From Phytomonas francai (taxonomy: Eukaryota; Euglenozoa; Kinetoplastea; Trypanosomatida; Trypanosomatidae): DNA of 64,000 nucleotides. The notes under the pieces were generated by a model. It was given only the letters and a program-made list of their open reading frames with translations. It did not search any database and was not told the DNA's origin. Every line of letters starts with the position of its first letter. The first letter of the stretch is position 1. The DNA lies in assembly GCA_001766655.1 (NCBI GenBank), contig MJCC01000011.1, positions 184,017-248,016 on the forward strand, given 5' to 3'. The translations under genes were made by a program, and so were the position numbers. This document shows positions 10,414 to 20,009 of the stretch, one piece after another.

Positions 10414-11715
10414 ATGATTTCTAAGGTTAATTTCTATGGTGGACAGGGCGGATATCCTAATCATGGTGGTGGCTCTTCATTTCAGGATGACGGCCGCATG
10501 TTGATTTGGGAGGCTACCCAAATGATTCAAAAGGGTTTGAGTGGGCACAGCATGGATATTAGTCATCTGCTCGAGCTCACGAACAGCCTAGGTCATATCC
10601 TTGAGAAGACAAGGCAGCTGTACAACAACACTATCAAGGAGTATGAAGCAACGTATCATCGGGTACAGGATGTTGACGAACGCCTACTTCAAGTGGAAAA
10701 TCTGGTCCGACGTTATGCAAACACTCGGGATCCTGTCGTGGCAAGTGACGGGTACAGCTACGAACGCGAGGCTCTCGACCGATACTTGAAGGAATGTAGC
10801 GGTTCCAACAGTAAGGCATACTCTATGCAAACAAAGGAAGAGCTAACCGATGTGGTGATGCCCAACATGTCATTGATCCGTCTCGTGACGCATCTTAGGT
10901 CTGTACAACTGACAGATATGCCACAGTTAGTCCGACGTACCCCAATAACGTGTTTTGCTAACTCACAGACTCGATCGGGCTGGGTGAAGGAGGAGAGCAC
11001 GCTGCTGCGCTCCGTGGATCCAAGCGGTGGCGGTGCGACTGTGGGCCACCAGCATGTGGATCCTACCCCAGCCCACGGGCCAGTAGCGGCTACAACTACC
11101 ACAGAAAGTCACCACTTGGCAACCGGGCACCGTTTCGAACACGACACCAAGACCAACCGTGGCGGCAGCAAGCCAGCCCTTCACCCTTGCCTGCGTGTGT
11201 ACGGATTCTGTAACTTCATGTCAGATTGCACTTTTGCGAACTACCCTTACGAGGCTTGCCTGAATCACATCAAGGGAAAGTGTCGCTTTAGCCAAAATTG
11301 CAAGGAGCTACACGTCAACCCCCGCGACCCATGCTACCAGAACCCCCGTAGTTTCGCTGCTAATCACGGACACGGAAACAATAGCAGCTTAACTAACACT
11401 AATGACAATAATAATAATGTCATTTCGACTGAAGGTGACGTGGGCGCATTTTCGGATACCCCAGGTGAACGAATGGTCAGTAGTAATGGTTCTAAAAGCG
11501 CTTCTAATTCGATAGCGCAGGGTTCCCCTGGGTCTCTCTCCCAAGGAAACCATCAGAACAAGTCAGCGAGTGACACAAAAAAAAACGGAAACGTTTCCAG
11601 GACGGACGCCAGAAGGGCTACTGAAGCTTCAGAGGTTGCAGTAGGGGATGATTCCACTGTTCCGGAAAATGATGAGGCGGTTCGAGAAGGCTCGAGCATT
11701 GTGCACCGAGCATGA
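10414..11715 (+). CDS. U-box and CCCH zinc-finger protein (second copy of tandem pair)
   Basis: A 433-residue paralogue of the protein encoded just upstream. The U-box spans about residues 102-168 (PVVASDGYSYEREALDRYL, then PNMSLIRLV). The Cys-rich region spans about 255-305, with the same two-cluster plan: a first cluster C-x6-C-x5-C without its His, then C-x7-C-x5-C-x3-H. The motif HPC-RVYGFCN and the YPY between clusters are shared by both copies. It differs by a longer linker rich in His, Thr and Gly and by a C-terminal extension of about 125 residues rich in Asn and Ser. The likely role is an RNA-binding ubiquitin ligase, as for its neighbour. The divergence of linkers and tail suggests an old duplication with distinct partners. 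Confidence 0.88.
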   Translation: MISKVNFYGGQGGYPNHGGGSSFQDDGRMLIWEATQMIQKGLSGHSMDISHLLELTNSLGHILEKTRQLYNNTIKEYEATYHRVQDVDERLLQVENLVRRYANTRDPVVASDGYSYEREALDRYLKECSGSNSKAYSMQTKEELTDVVMPNMSLIRLVTHLRSVQLTDMPQLVRRTPITCFANSQTRSGWVKEESTLLRSVDPSGGGATVGHQHVDPTPAHGPVAATTTTESHHLATGHRFEHDTKTNRGGSKPALHPCLRVYGFCNFMSDCTFANYPYEACLNHIKGKCRFSQNCKELHVNPRDPCYQNPRSFAANHGHGNNSSLTNTNDNNNNVISTEGDVGAFSDTPGERMVSSNGSKSASNSIAQGSPGSLSQGNHQNKSASDTKKNGNVSRTDARRATEASEVAVGDDSTVPENDEAVREGSSIVHRA

Positions 11716-12465
11716 AGTGAGACAGTTTAGGAGGGACGCGTTTGAAAGACAGTATCGCCTAAACCATTTTTTTTTTCAGGGCTCTTATTCTGTTATTTTT
11801 TAAGATTAGTTTTAGATTCCTTTTCTTTGTGAGATTTTGTGTATGAATGCGGGTTATGTGGGATGAGTTCTAAGACTCTATGGTGTGCACTTTAATATGT
11901 AAAGGGGAAAAAAGGTAGATTTTGTTCTGTTTGTGTGCGTACTTTTTGTTTTCAAATATTTGCTTGGCCAATTTTGATTTCTACATGATGTTTTGTTGTC
12001 GCTTGGCTTACACAAATGTCACATTATATATGGGGTTGAAGGTCGGAAGGTTACGAGATGTGTCAATTTTGATGGTAAGCATTTACATATTCTCATTTTT
12101 TTGTCCTGTTGTCTTGTAAATGTTTTGTGATTCTTGTTCACTTCTCAAATAGCAGGTATTGCTCGCTTATTAATATACATTAATAAAGATAGTCTTCATA
12201 AAAGAGGCTTATCACGTTCCCCTCCTGTATCGTATTAGGAATGCTGAAGAGGAGGATAGAGGCAGAGAAAATCAGCTTTTCGGATTTGATCTGAGTGCCT
12301 TATGTACTTTTATTCCATTTTAGACTCTTGTATTTATTTTGACCTTATCCCTTCTGATAACATTTAATTCTATAAAAATAGGGACTCGGTACTTTTGGAT
12401 TACTTTTTTTCTAGAACGTTCTGTGTACTTACTGTATTTAGTCATCACAGAGAGCACTGCCGTCA
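11716..12465. other. Gene-free spacer
   Basis: T-rich spacer with runs of T near 11769-11778 and 12403-12410. The frames at 11922-12119 and 12339-12536 are T-rich and overlap the next gene out of frame, so they are not called. Confidence 0.6.
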
Positions 12466-13224
12466 ATGCCCCAGAGCTTGCTGCGAAAATGGTTGGAAGG
12501 GTTTTTAGCTTCCTTTTCAATGGTTTTGTTGAGTGAGATAGGGGATAAGACGTTTTTTATCGCATGTCTGATGTCCATGAGACATTCAAAGCTATCCGTA
12601 TATATCGGTGCAGTTTCCGCCTTAGCTGCCATGACAATCTTCTCCACGTTGATGGGCGTTATGGTGCCTAACGTTGTATCAGTTCGTGTTACTCAAGCAT
12701 TAGCAGTATTTCTCTTCTTCACATTTGGCATCAAAATACTTTACGAAGAGTCAATAACCAGAAAAAATTCTGATGAAGAAAATGAGGAAGAGTTGGCTGA
12801 AGCGGCTGCAGCGCTTCGCAGACGGGATCCACTTGACGCTATAGAGACAGGAAGCGCGGGTACTTCCGTGTACACCAGTCCGTCTGCCAAGCGTTGGCGT
12901 AAGTTGCTGAATCCTGTGATGGTTGAGGCTTTTACATTGACATTTCTAGCGGAATGGGGTGATCGCAGTCAAATAGCAACCATTGCGTTGGCAGCTTCAA
13001 AGGACGCTTACGCAGTTACAATCGGTGGCGTGCTGGGTCATGCCATCTGTACCTCTGGGGCTGTGTTATGCGGGAAGCTCATTGCACAGCGAATATCGAT
13101 AAAATCTGTGAATATATTGGGTGGAATCTTGTTTATTTTGTTTGGTTTAGGAACCCTATACGAAGTGTTAACTAGATCTCACGAAATTGAAAAGACCCAT
13201 CAGGTGAAGCCCATTCCAGAATAG
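12466..13224 (+). CDS. GDT1: GDT1/TMEM165 family cation transporter
   Basis: A 252-residue, highly hydrophobic protein with the two family signatures: E24-I-G-D-K-T29 in the first membrane segment and E163-W-G-D-R-S168 in the fourth. Three membrane segments lie on each side of a charged loop (about 95-145, rich in Glu, Ala and Arg). This is the inverted-repeat plan of UPF0016 proteins. The family exchanges Mn2+ or Ca2+ for H+ in Golgi or acidic compartments and supports glycosylation. The protein starts almost directly with the first membrane segment, so the long N-terminal presequence seen in some homologues is absent. The ATG at 12466 is the first in the frame that leaves the signature intact. 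Confidence 0.92.
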   Translation: MPQSLLRKWLEGFLASFSMVLLSEIGDKTFFIACLMSMRHSKLSVYIGAVSALAAMTIFSTLMGVMVPNVVSVRVTQALAVFLFFTFGIKILYEESITRKNSDEENEEELAEAAAALRRRDPLDAIETGSAGTSVYTSPSAKRWRKLLNPVMVEAFTLTFLAEWGDRSQIATIALAASKDAYAVTIGGVLGHAICTSGAVLCGKLIAQRISIKSVNILGGILFILFGLGTLYEVLTRSHEIEKTHQVKPIPE

Positions 13225-13411
13225 TGTTCGTTTCTAGTCAACTAGTGGTAAGTAAACATTCCATTCAGTCTTTGCTTGACAGCTATATTTTTCCATTCTC
13301 AGGTAAAGGATTATAATGAAGTACACTTAATATAATATTGTTAATCAAAAATGATTACGTTTTTCTCAATTATGTTCTAGAATTTCAATGAGAAGCCTAT
13401 TTTCACACACC

Positions 13412-13442
<31 letters not shown>

Positions 13443-14008
13443 CAATGAGATTGCATATTTTCCCTAGTGGCTACAGATTCGCTTGTTTGAAATCACCAGA
13501 CTTTCAGTAGTGTTAATTTAAATTTTAAACATAATTTGATCTGATGAAGAAAGTATGCTTATATATATGAAGAGGTATTCTTGAATTTCTAGACCGTTGC
13601 ATATCAATAAATGTATTGCTTTACACTAGTACAGAGTTAGGTGATTTGATTGGGTACAGTAACAATTGAAAGTATTTAAATAAATTAAATGCTAAATAAG
13701 TGATTATATCTCATTCTTTTTATGCATAACATGACTGATAAGCTGAGCACGAATGCTTTTTGTCATGGATGGGATATTTTTCATTTTTCCAAAAGCCAAA
13801 TGAGTTTTTGCATATCGAATACCGATTGTATCAGCAACACTATTGACGTTTTTTTAAATACAGCCAAAATTGCATCAAAAGGCTTTTCTGAGTTTTATCT
13901 TCTTCTTTTTTAATTTATACGTGTAGATTCCGTTGAAGAATTGTGTTGAAGGTTTTTCTGGAGTGATAGCTGCATCTTAAGCGCGGTGTATTTAATCCAA
14001 AGGATAAT
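13225..14008. other. Gene-free spacer with CA/TA microsatellite
   Basis: AT-rich spacer. It contains a (CA)n(TA)n tract at 13404-13442. The frame at 13722-13913 has no recognisable features and is not called. Confidence 0.6.
13404..13442. repeat. (CA)n(TA)n compound microsatellite
   Basis: An imperfect CA repeat to about 13422 changes into a TA repeat ending near 13442. Confidence 0.9.
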
Positions 14009-16075
14009 ATGTTAGCTAAAAGTCCCAACAACAGACCCCGGGGTGCTTTTACATCTATAACCAACGGATCACAAGTACTGCCTCCCAGCACGCAACAGGT
14101 CTCTAAGGATGATGTAAGCACACTCACCAAAATATGTTTTAACATGTGCCGTAAGGAGAGTTACCATCCCAACAAGGGATTTAAGCAGCTCATCCGCAAA
14201 CTAAAGCAGAACGCTGCAGTGGAAGTGAACAAAGAAGATATCACCCTTGATCGATTGCTTCCGCACGACATCGTGGTGTTTGCAGCTCCACAACAGACTT
14301 GTAGCGTCGAGGATTTGTCCGTAATTCGCGAATACGTTGAGAAGGGTGGCTCTGCTTGCCTTATGTTTGGCGATGGACATGGTGGGAGGTATTCTTACGT
14401 GAATGAATTACTGTTAGATTGGACTGGAATTCGTCTCAATGATGACTGCGTTGTTCGAACCGTCCAACACAAGTACTTACATCCAAAGGAGGTTTGTGTT
14501 ACGAACGGCGTGATTAATCGTGCGCTCAATAAAGCTGCGGGTAAAAATGTCCACGGAGTATCGAGTGGCTACAACTCGGGTTTTGGTACAAACAACAGTG
14601 GTTTTGGTACCACTAAAACTAATGGTACTGCCTCCTTGGGTTTTGGTAGGGGCGCCTTCACAACGCTTAGTCGCACCACAAATATCAACAAGACGGATGT
14701 TGGCCATAATATACTGAGTATGGTAGCGCCGACGTCTCAAGCAGATGATACTACTGCACAGATTGCTGAAGATACACTAACTGGCTTAACCTTTGTGTAT
14801 CCCTACGGCCTTACCTTTGAAGTGAATCGACCAGGTGTCCCGATCCTTAGCAGCGGCTTTATGTCTTACCCTCTTAACCAACCTATAGCCGCGGTATGGG
14901 AGTGTCCACTTGCTGTAGAGCATTTGGGCCGCCAAAAGCATGGTAAACTGCTCCTTATGGGAAGTGCACAAGTCTTCGAGGACAGCTGGCTTGATAAAGA
15001 GGAGAACGACATCCTTGCAACGGTTCTATTTGATTACCTGAACCACCGCATTCGTCTTAATCAAATTGATGCTGATGAACCGGATATAACAGACTACCAT
15101 CACCTCCCAGACACCGCCTCGCTCTCAGATCGCTTGCGTGTGGCCGTAGAGCAGCAGGAGGAGTTGCCCCGCGATTTCACAAAGTTATTTGAACTGAATA
15201 CCTTTAAGCTAGACACGGATAAGATCCCGAATGTGGTAGAGACCTACGAAAAACTTAACTTTAAATTAGAGCCTCTGACACTGATTCCGCCAGATTTTCA
15301 GACCCCATTGCCGCCTGTAAAACCAGCGGTCTTTGACCCGATCCACCGTGACCCGATGATCCCTGCACTCGACTTATTCGATCTCGACGAGGAGTTTGCA
15401 CCGGAGCGCGTGCAGTTGGCTCAGTTGACCAACAAATGCAAACCGGAGAGCTTGAGTTACTACATACTAAGTGCCGCTGAGATTTTGGGGGTTACAAAGA
15501 AGCTCCGCAGCCCACGTAATCGTGACCCCCGTGCTCTTCTTGATTATGTATTCCGACAAGTAGTGGACTACAAAAAGACAAACACAAATGCTATCCGTAA
15601 GGGAAGCGCGTCAGAACTTGGTTCTGCAGAGGTAGAGAGCGCTAGCCCTGTAGTGACGGTGAACAGGGCGAAGGATACTGCAGATGCTTCTGCTGGGATG
15701 CGTGTGATAAGGGTAGAATGTGATTCTAATAAAAATTCATCCTGCGACCCCACACCCTTTTCTGAAAATCCGCGCTGGAGGCTGCTTCTGGAAGCCAACT
15801 TTGCCAACGGCACCATAAGCGGTAACATGAAGCTATTTGAGAATTCACCACGCTTCATTGCTCAAGAGGTCCAAGTGGTAGGGGAAATACATTCTTCAGG
15901 GGAGCAGGAGTATCCAATGGAGTGGGGTATAGCGTTGGAGTCACCAGAAGGGGAAGTCATCTTTTATTCTTTCTATGCTAAAATACAAGGTAACCAACTC
16001 CGCGGCGAATGTGGGAGAGGAAACGGTGCTACTAAAAATATGCAAACTTTTACTTATAGTATCGGTGATTTATGA
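14009..16075 (+). CDS. IFT52: Intraflagellar transport protein IFT52
   Basis: A 688-residue protein matching IFT52 (OSM-6/NGD5) in order. There is an N-terminal GIFT-like domain with FNMCRKESYHPNKGFKQL and LLPHDIVVFAAPQ, followed by EYVEKGGSACLMFGDGG-type sequence. Next comes a middle domain with GSAQVFEDSWLDKEEN. The acidic, proline-rich C-terminal part includes LPPVKPAVFDP and a region that in the family binds IFT46 and IFT88. IFT52 is a core subunit of the IFT-B complex that carries cargo into the flagellum. An unusual Gly/Phe insert (about 186-217) lies inside the N-terminal half. The C-terminal ~140 residues (from about 540) are less conserved and may be a lineage-specific tail. The next gene encodes another IFT-B subunit. 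Confidence 0.93.
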   Translation: MLAKSPNNRPRGAFTSITNGSQVLPPSTQQVSKDDVSTLTKICFNMCRKESYHPNKGFKQLIRKLKQNAAVEVNKEDITLDRLLPHDIVVFAAPQQTCSVEDLSVIREYVEKGGSACLMFGDGHGGRYSYVNELLLDWTGIRLNDDCVVRTVQHKYLHPKEVCVTNGVINRALNKAAGKNVHGVSSGYNSGFGTNNSGFGTTKTNGTASLGFGRGAFTTLSRTTNINKTDVGHNILSMVAPTSQADDTTAQIAEDTLTGLTFVYPYGLTFEVNRPGVPILSSGFMSYPLNQPIAAVWECPLAVEHLGRQKHGKLLLMGSAQVFEDSWLDKEENDILATVLFDYLNHRIRLNQIDADEPDITDYHHLPDTASLSDRLRVAVEQQEELPRDFTKLFELNTFKLDTDKIPNVVETYEKLNFKLEPLTLIPPDFQTPLPPVKPAVFDPIHRDPMIPALDLFDLDEEFAPERVQLAQLTNKCKPESLSYYILSAAEILGVTKKLRSPRNRDPRALLDYVFRQVVDYKKTNTNAIRKGSASELGSAEVESASPVVTVNRAKDTADASAGMRVIRVECDSNKNSSCDPTPFSENPRWRLLLEANFANGTISGNMKLFENSPRFIAQEVQVVGEIHSSGEQEYPMEWGIALESPEGEVIFYSFYAKIQGNQLRGECGRGNGATKNMQTFTYSIGDL

Positions 16076-17073
16076 AATGTAATCTTTAGAACAGGGTGAA
16101 GTTGAGGAGAAGGCAAGCATCGGAAGTTGTAGCATTGCTACTCCATTATTCGTTCTATACGGATGAGTAAACGCTCATTGTAGGTTTATTTTCCAAAGGG
16201 ATCACACTTTGTGAAAAGATGTGAAATTAAGTGTGCACGTTTCTTTCATCATTTAATATTATTAACTTGTTTTTGTTCTATGAGTTGCATTCACTTTCTT
16301 TTCCTCTAACGTTTTTTTTTTTTTTTTGTAAACGACGAAGAGATGCAGTTGACGTTGGGTAAACTATATCTCCACAATTGAACGCTTTTTTGTATCGGAG
16401 GAAATTTTTCGCACTTCTGTTGTTTAGTTGCGTTTAAGGTCTTATTTTGCGCTTCTCTATTCATAAAAGTTTAACTACCAAAATAACCCTGTTCCACTCT
16501 TCTTTACTCCTTTCTTCTATCTTCGTTCAGAGTAAAAAGTAAAGATAGAACATATCTTTTCAAAGATGTGTCTATGTGGACCTGTAACATCAATACATAA
16601 GGAGAGAATAATGTAGATAGTGTAAAACGTGTGCATATTTTTCCTTTTTTTAAAAATTCTTCAAGTGATGAAGCAATTGATGATGGAGATGATTTAGAGG
16701 GACGATCGGGGAGGTGTTTTTGATCTATGCTGAGTGGAAAATTGAGGTATATGAAAATATTTTGCTTTTTAAAATGTAAAATTAGCAATCAAAAATGTTT
16801 TCGCACATATATTATTACCATTTAGGATTGCAGGTTTCAAATATATTCTTCAGTGAAAGATAATCTTTATATTGCGAGAGCATAACATTTTGACTGAAAT
16901 CACTATTATTGTAGTCATTGTGCATCGTATTCTTTTTCCCATTACCAGTAGGTATAAATTTTTATTTAATGCTGAGTTTTTGATTGACTAAGCTTTAAGT
17001 ATTGAAAAATATTAGATAATTTCCTGTGCATATTTTCCTATAGTAGTGAGATCAACAGCAATAAATAGATTTT
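16076..17073. other. Gene-free spacer
   Basis: About 1 kb of AT-rich sequence with a long T run near 16313-16327. No credible frame on either strand; an antisense frame at 16504-16788 lacks recognisable features. Confidence 0.6.
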
Positions 17074-19410
17074 ATGCGGCTCAATATCACAACAGGGAAG
17101 GAGAAGCATAGTGCATCGTGCACGTCGATAGCTGTATCTCTTTCGGGATACGTTATTAGTGGTAGCGATGATTTTACGGTACGGCGCTGGAACATAAATG
17201 GTGAGGCTCTTGGCATAGTCAAGCAATTTGACAGTTGTGTAACCCTACTAGCTTGGGTTCCTACGTCTGGCGGCCTGCGACGCGGACGTGGCGATCTGAA
17301 GGGCAAAGATACTTGTCTTGTAGCTTGTGCAGATGGTACTGTTTCTTTTTTGAACGCTGCCAGTGGCCGTGTGGAGTCCACTATAGAGGCTCATGTTGGA
17401 AATGTGACTGGTCTCGTATATTCCCCCGAAGGCAGTTCGCTCATCACTGCAGGTGAGGACGGGGCCGTTAAGGTGTGGTCCCAGGCGGGAATCCCTCGCT
17501 CCACTCTAGCAAACACAGGAAAATGTATCTACAGCTTATGTTGGGGCTACGAGAAGACAGAGCTAGGAGGCGACTGTGTGTTGTATACAGTAAGTTCAGA
17601 TGTTATTATCAAGCCTTTTAACCCCTCCATAAAAAAGCAAATTAAGTGGTGTGCTCACAGTGGTGTTGTATTAACATCTGATTGGTCTCTTATGAGTGGC
17701 TTCATCGTCACTGGAGGTGAGGATGGAGTGTTCAAGGTTTGGGATCCATACGGACGCGCTATTTACACTTCTTCCACTGGTAAGCACCCCATCACTTCCA
17801 TCAAGTTCTCTGCGGATGGAGAACTTTTTGGAGTGGGCTCATTTAAAAGTCTACGTGTTTGCGACATGACAGGTTGGAGCCACAGCTATGAGCGGCTCTC
17901 AGAAGGTAGTGCCATGTCTATTCAGTGGACACCTGAGGGAACACAGCTTATTGTGGGCTGTGGCACCGGCGCTGTATGCACCGCACAGCTTATCGACCAC
18001 AAGGTCACATGGGGCGCCTACTGTGCCACGCTCGTGGACAGTCGCAAATTGACAGTGCAAAACATTGCCGAGGACACTGTCGAGAAGCTTGAGCAGCGTG
18101 ACAAGGTGATAAAGCTCGAGATTGGCTATGGCCATATCATTGTGTGCACTATCACCTACTGTGCCTGCTATCCCGTGGACCGTCTTAACGCACCCGTGCA
18201 ATTTGATCTGGGTGATGCTGTGGTAACACTGAAGCTTGCTCCATCATTGTTTTTATTGGCTGATTGCAGCCAGGGCATTCAGCTTTACTCATACGAAGGC
18301 CGCATGGTATGCACTCTACGGCTACAGGTAGCTCTTAAGCCGGAGATTATGGCTGCTAATCTCATTTCGCTGTCCAACGATACCGTTGCGATACGCAACC
18401 CTGTGGACCACAAGAAGATCCTCTTTTTTTCGACTGTTAGTGGTAAGCAACTAGAAGAGTTAACAGTGGCACACCAAGTGGATATCTTTTCCGTCCATCT
18501 TTCGCAGTTCATGTCAATTAATGATCGCAAAGTCGCCTTTGTGGACCGCAATAGAGACCTCTTTTTGGGCCTTGTCGAGCAGAAGCTAAGCATACAAAAG
18601 ATCAGTACTATGGTTTCCAGTGTTATTTGGCATGAGATACATGAGACTCTGGTCGCTATTGCAGACGGTCACCTAACAACTTGGTACTGTCCTTGTATGT
18701 ACTTTAACAATCGAGATCTTGCCTTCAAAACCAAGGAGGTACGAGATGAAGGCAGTGATGAGTTTAGCCGGAATGATCGTATCACTAGTTTTCATAGCAT
18801 ACGAGTGCAGATACGGCGCGGCAGCGATGGCGCCTTGCTCACCCTTTCCGTTTCACCCTACCCCATTATCCTTTTCCAATTCATAGAGAAGGGTAATTGG
18901 GAGGGTGCCATGCGTCTTGCCCGCTTTCTTAATAGTGATTTGCTCTGGACCGTGCTTACTGGTCTGTCTCTGAGCAAGGGAGAACTAAATGTGGCTGAGG
19001 TGGGTTATGGTGCTTTGTGTCATCTCGACAAGGTGCGCTACCTTCATTCGCTCAAGGAAATCCCATTACCTGAAGCTCGCCAGGCAGGGCTGGCACTGTT
19101 CCAACATCGACCAGCTGAGGCAGAGCGTATCCTGCTCCAGGCGGGGCTTGTGTACCGTTGTATTAACATGCATACACAACTCTTTAACTGGGAGCGTGCC
19201 CTTGAAATTGCAAAGGAGCGAAAGACACATGTTGATACCGTTATGGCAAGACGTCAAAGGTATTTGGAGGAGACCGCCAAGAAGGAAACTATCCCGGCCT
19301 TCAAGGAACTAGAGGGAGTTATCAAGGTGGATTGCAGCGTAGTTGAGGAAAAAATTAAACAAGAGCTTGCCAAAGAAGCAGAGCGCCCCAATGCGGTACC
19401 GTATCAGTAA
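17074..19410 (+). CDS. IFT80: Intraflagellar transport protein IFT80
   Basis: A 778-residue WD-repeat protein. Repeats typical of beta-propellers are seen at the N-terminus: SGSDDFTVRRWNING, then SLITAGEDGAVKVWS, then GGEDGVFKVWDPYG, then a further blade before residue 310. A second propeller follows (about 320-600), then a helical C-terminus. The order and length match IFT80 of Chlamydomonas and animals (about 770 residues), and the short C-terminal helical hairpin repeats (LLRYLHSL-type, EAERILLQAG) fit as well. IFT80 sits peripherally in the IFT-B complex. The gene directly follows IFT52, so two IFT-B subunits are adjacent. No frameshift or insertion is visible. Confidence 0.93.
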   Translation: MRLNITTGKEKHSASCTSIAVSLSGYVISGSDDFTVRRWNINGEALGIVKQFDSCVTLLAWVPTSGGLRRGRGDLKGKDTCLVACADGTVSFLNAASGRVESTIEAHVGNVTGLVYSPEGSSLITAGEDGAVKVWSQAGIPRSTLANTGKCIYSLCWGYEKTELGGDCVLYTVSSDVIIKPFNPSIKKQIKWCAHSGVVLTSDWSLMSGFIVTGGEDGVFKVWDPYGRAIYTSSTGKHPITSIKFSADGELFGVGSFKSLRVCDMTGWSHSYERLSEGSAMSIQWTPEGTQLIVGCGTGAVCTAQLIDHKVTWGAYCATLVDSRKLTVQNIAEDTVEKLEQRDKVIKLEIGYGHIIVCTITYCACYPVDRLNAPVQFDLGDAVVTLKLAPSLFLLADCSQGIQLYSYEGRMVCTLRLQVALKPEIMAANLISLSNDTVAIRNPVDHKKILFFSTVSGKQLEELTVAHQVDIFSVHLSQFMSINDRKVAFVDRNRDLFLGLVEQKLSIQKISTMVSSVIWHEIHETLVAIADGHLTTWYCPCMYFNNRDLAFKTKEVRDEGSDEFSRNDRITSFHSIRVQIRRGSDGALLTLSVSPYPIILFQFIEKGNWEGAMRLARFLNSDLLWTVLTGLSLSKGELNVAEVGYGALCHLDKVRYLHSLKEIPLPEARQAGLALFQHRPAEAERILLQAGLVYRCINMHTQLFNWERALEIAKERKTHVDTVMARRQRYLEETAKKETIPAFKELEGVIKVDCSVVEEKIKQELAKEAERPNAVPYQ

Positions 19411-20009
19411 GGTCTGGCCTACATTATCGATGTACTTATTTTTTTTTGCTGTGTTTTTGGTAATGTTCACATAAAAAAAGACAAAAGAAGGGGGAACACG
19501 GACTTTGTATTTTAATTGTCATATTCTTCCCGCTTACACATGTGTGTAGGCACATCTTAGCAGAGGGTATTTCTTTAGACGTGCTTTTTTTTTAGTTTAC
19601 CATGCAAGTCATGTAATAGGTGCTATAGTGTATTATAGGGATAATTATAAAATTAGTTGGGGCAGAAAGTGACTTATGTAAAAAAGGACATCCGCATACG
19701 CATCTATTAGTTTTTTTTCCCTTCACTAAAGCTAGGATGTCTATTAAAAATTCTGTACAAGTAAAGCTGTTGTCGTACTTTATCATGTGCTGATTAAACC
19801 CTTTTGTTCTCACAGGAATGCTTTACAAAAAATGCAGAATGAAGTCACTGTAGTGTATTTTTTGTCATTTGGTATGTGAGCGCAGTCTCGTGGCATTAGA
19901 TCATTCTAAAAGTAACAATTTTTATGTTTGTCATCTTGTTTTTTTCAATTCTTAACCCGAATCCACATTTCTTGTTGTAAAAAGTGTGTAAATCTACCTA
20001 AAAGAGAAA
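19411..20009. other. Gene-free spacer
   Basis: T-rich spacer with several runs of T (19440-19446, 19585-19592, 19711-19718). Nothing gene-like is seen. Confidence 0.6.

Noticed and set aside
16504..16788. 94-codon antisense frame between IFT52 and IFT80
   Set aside because: Antisense to the cluster, AT-rich and without recognisable domains.
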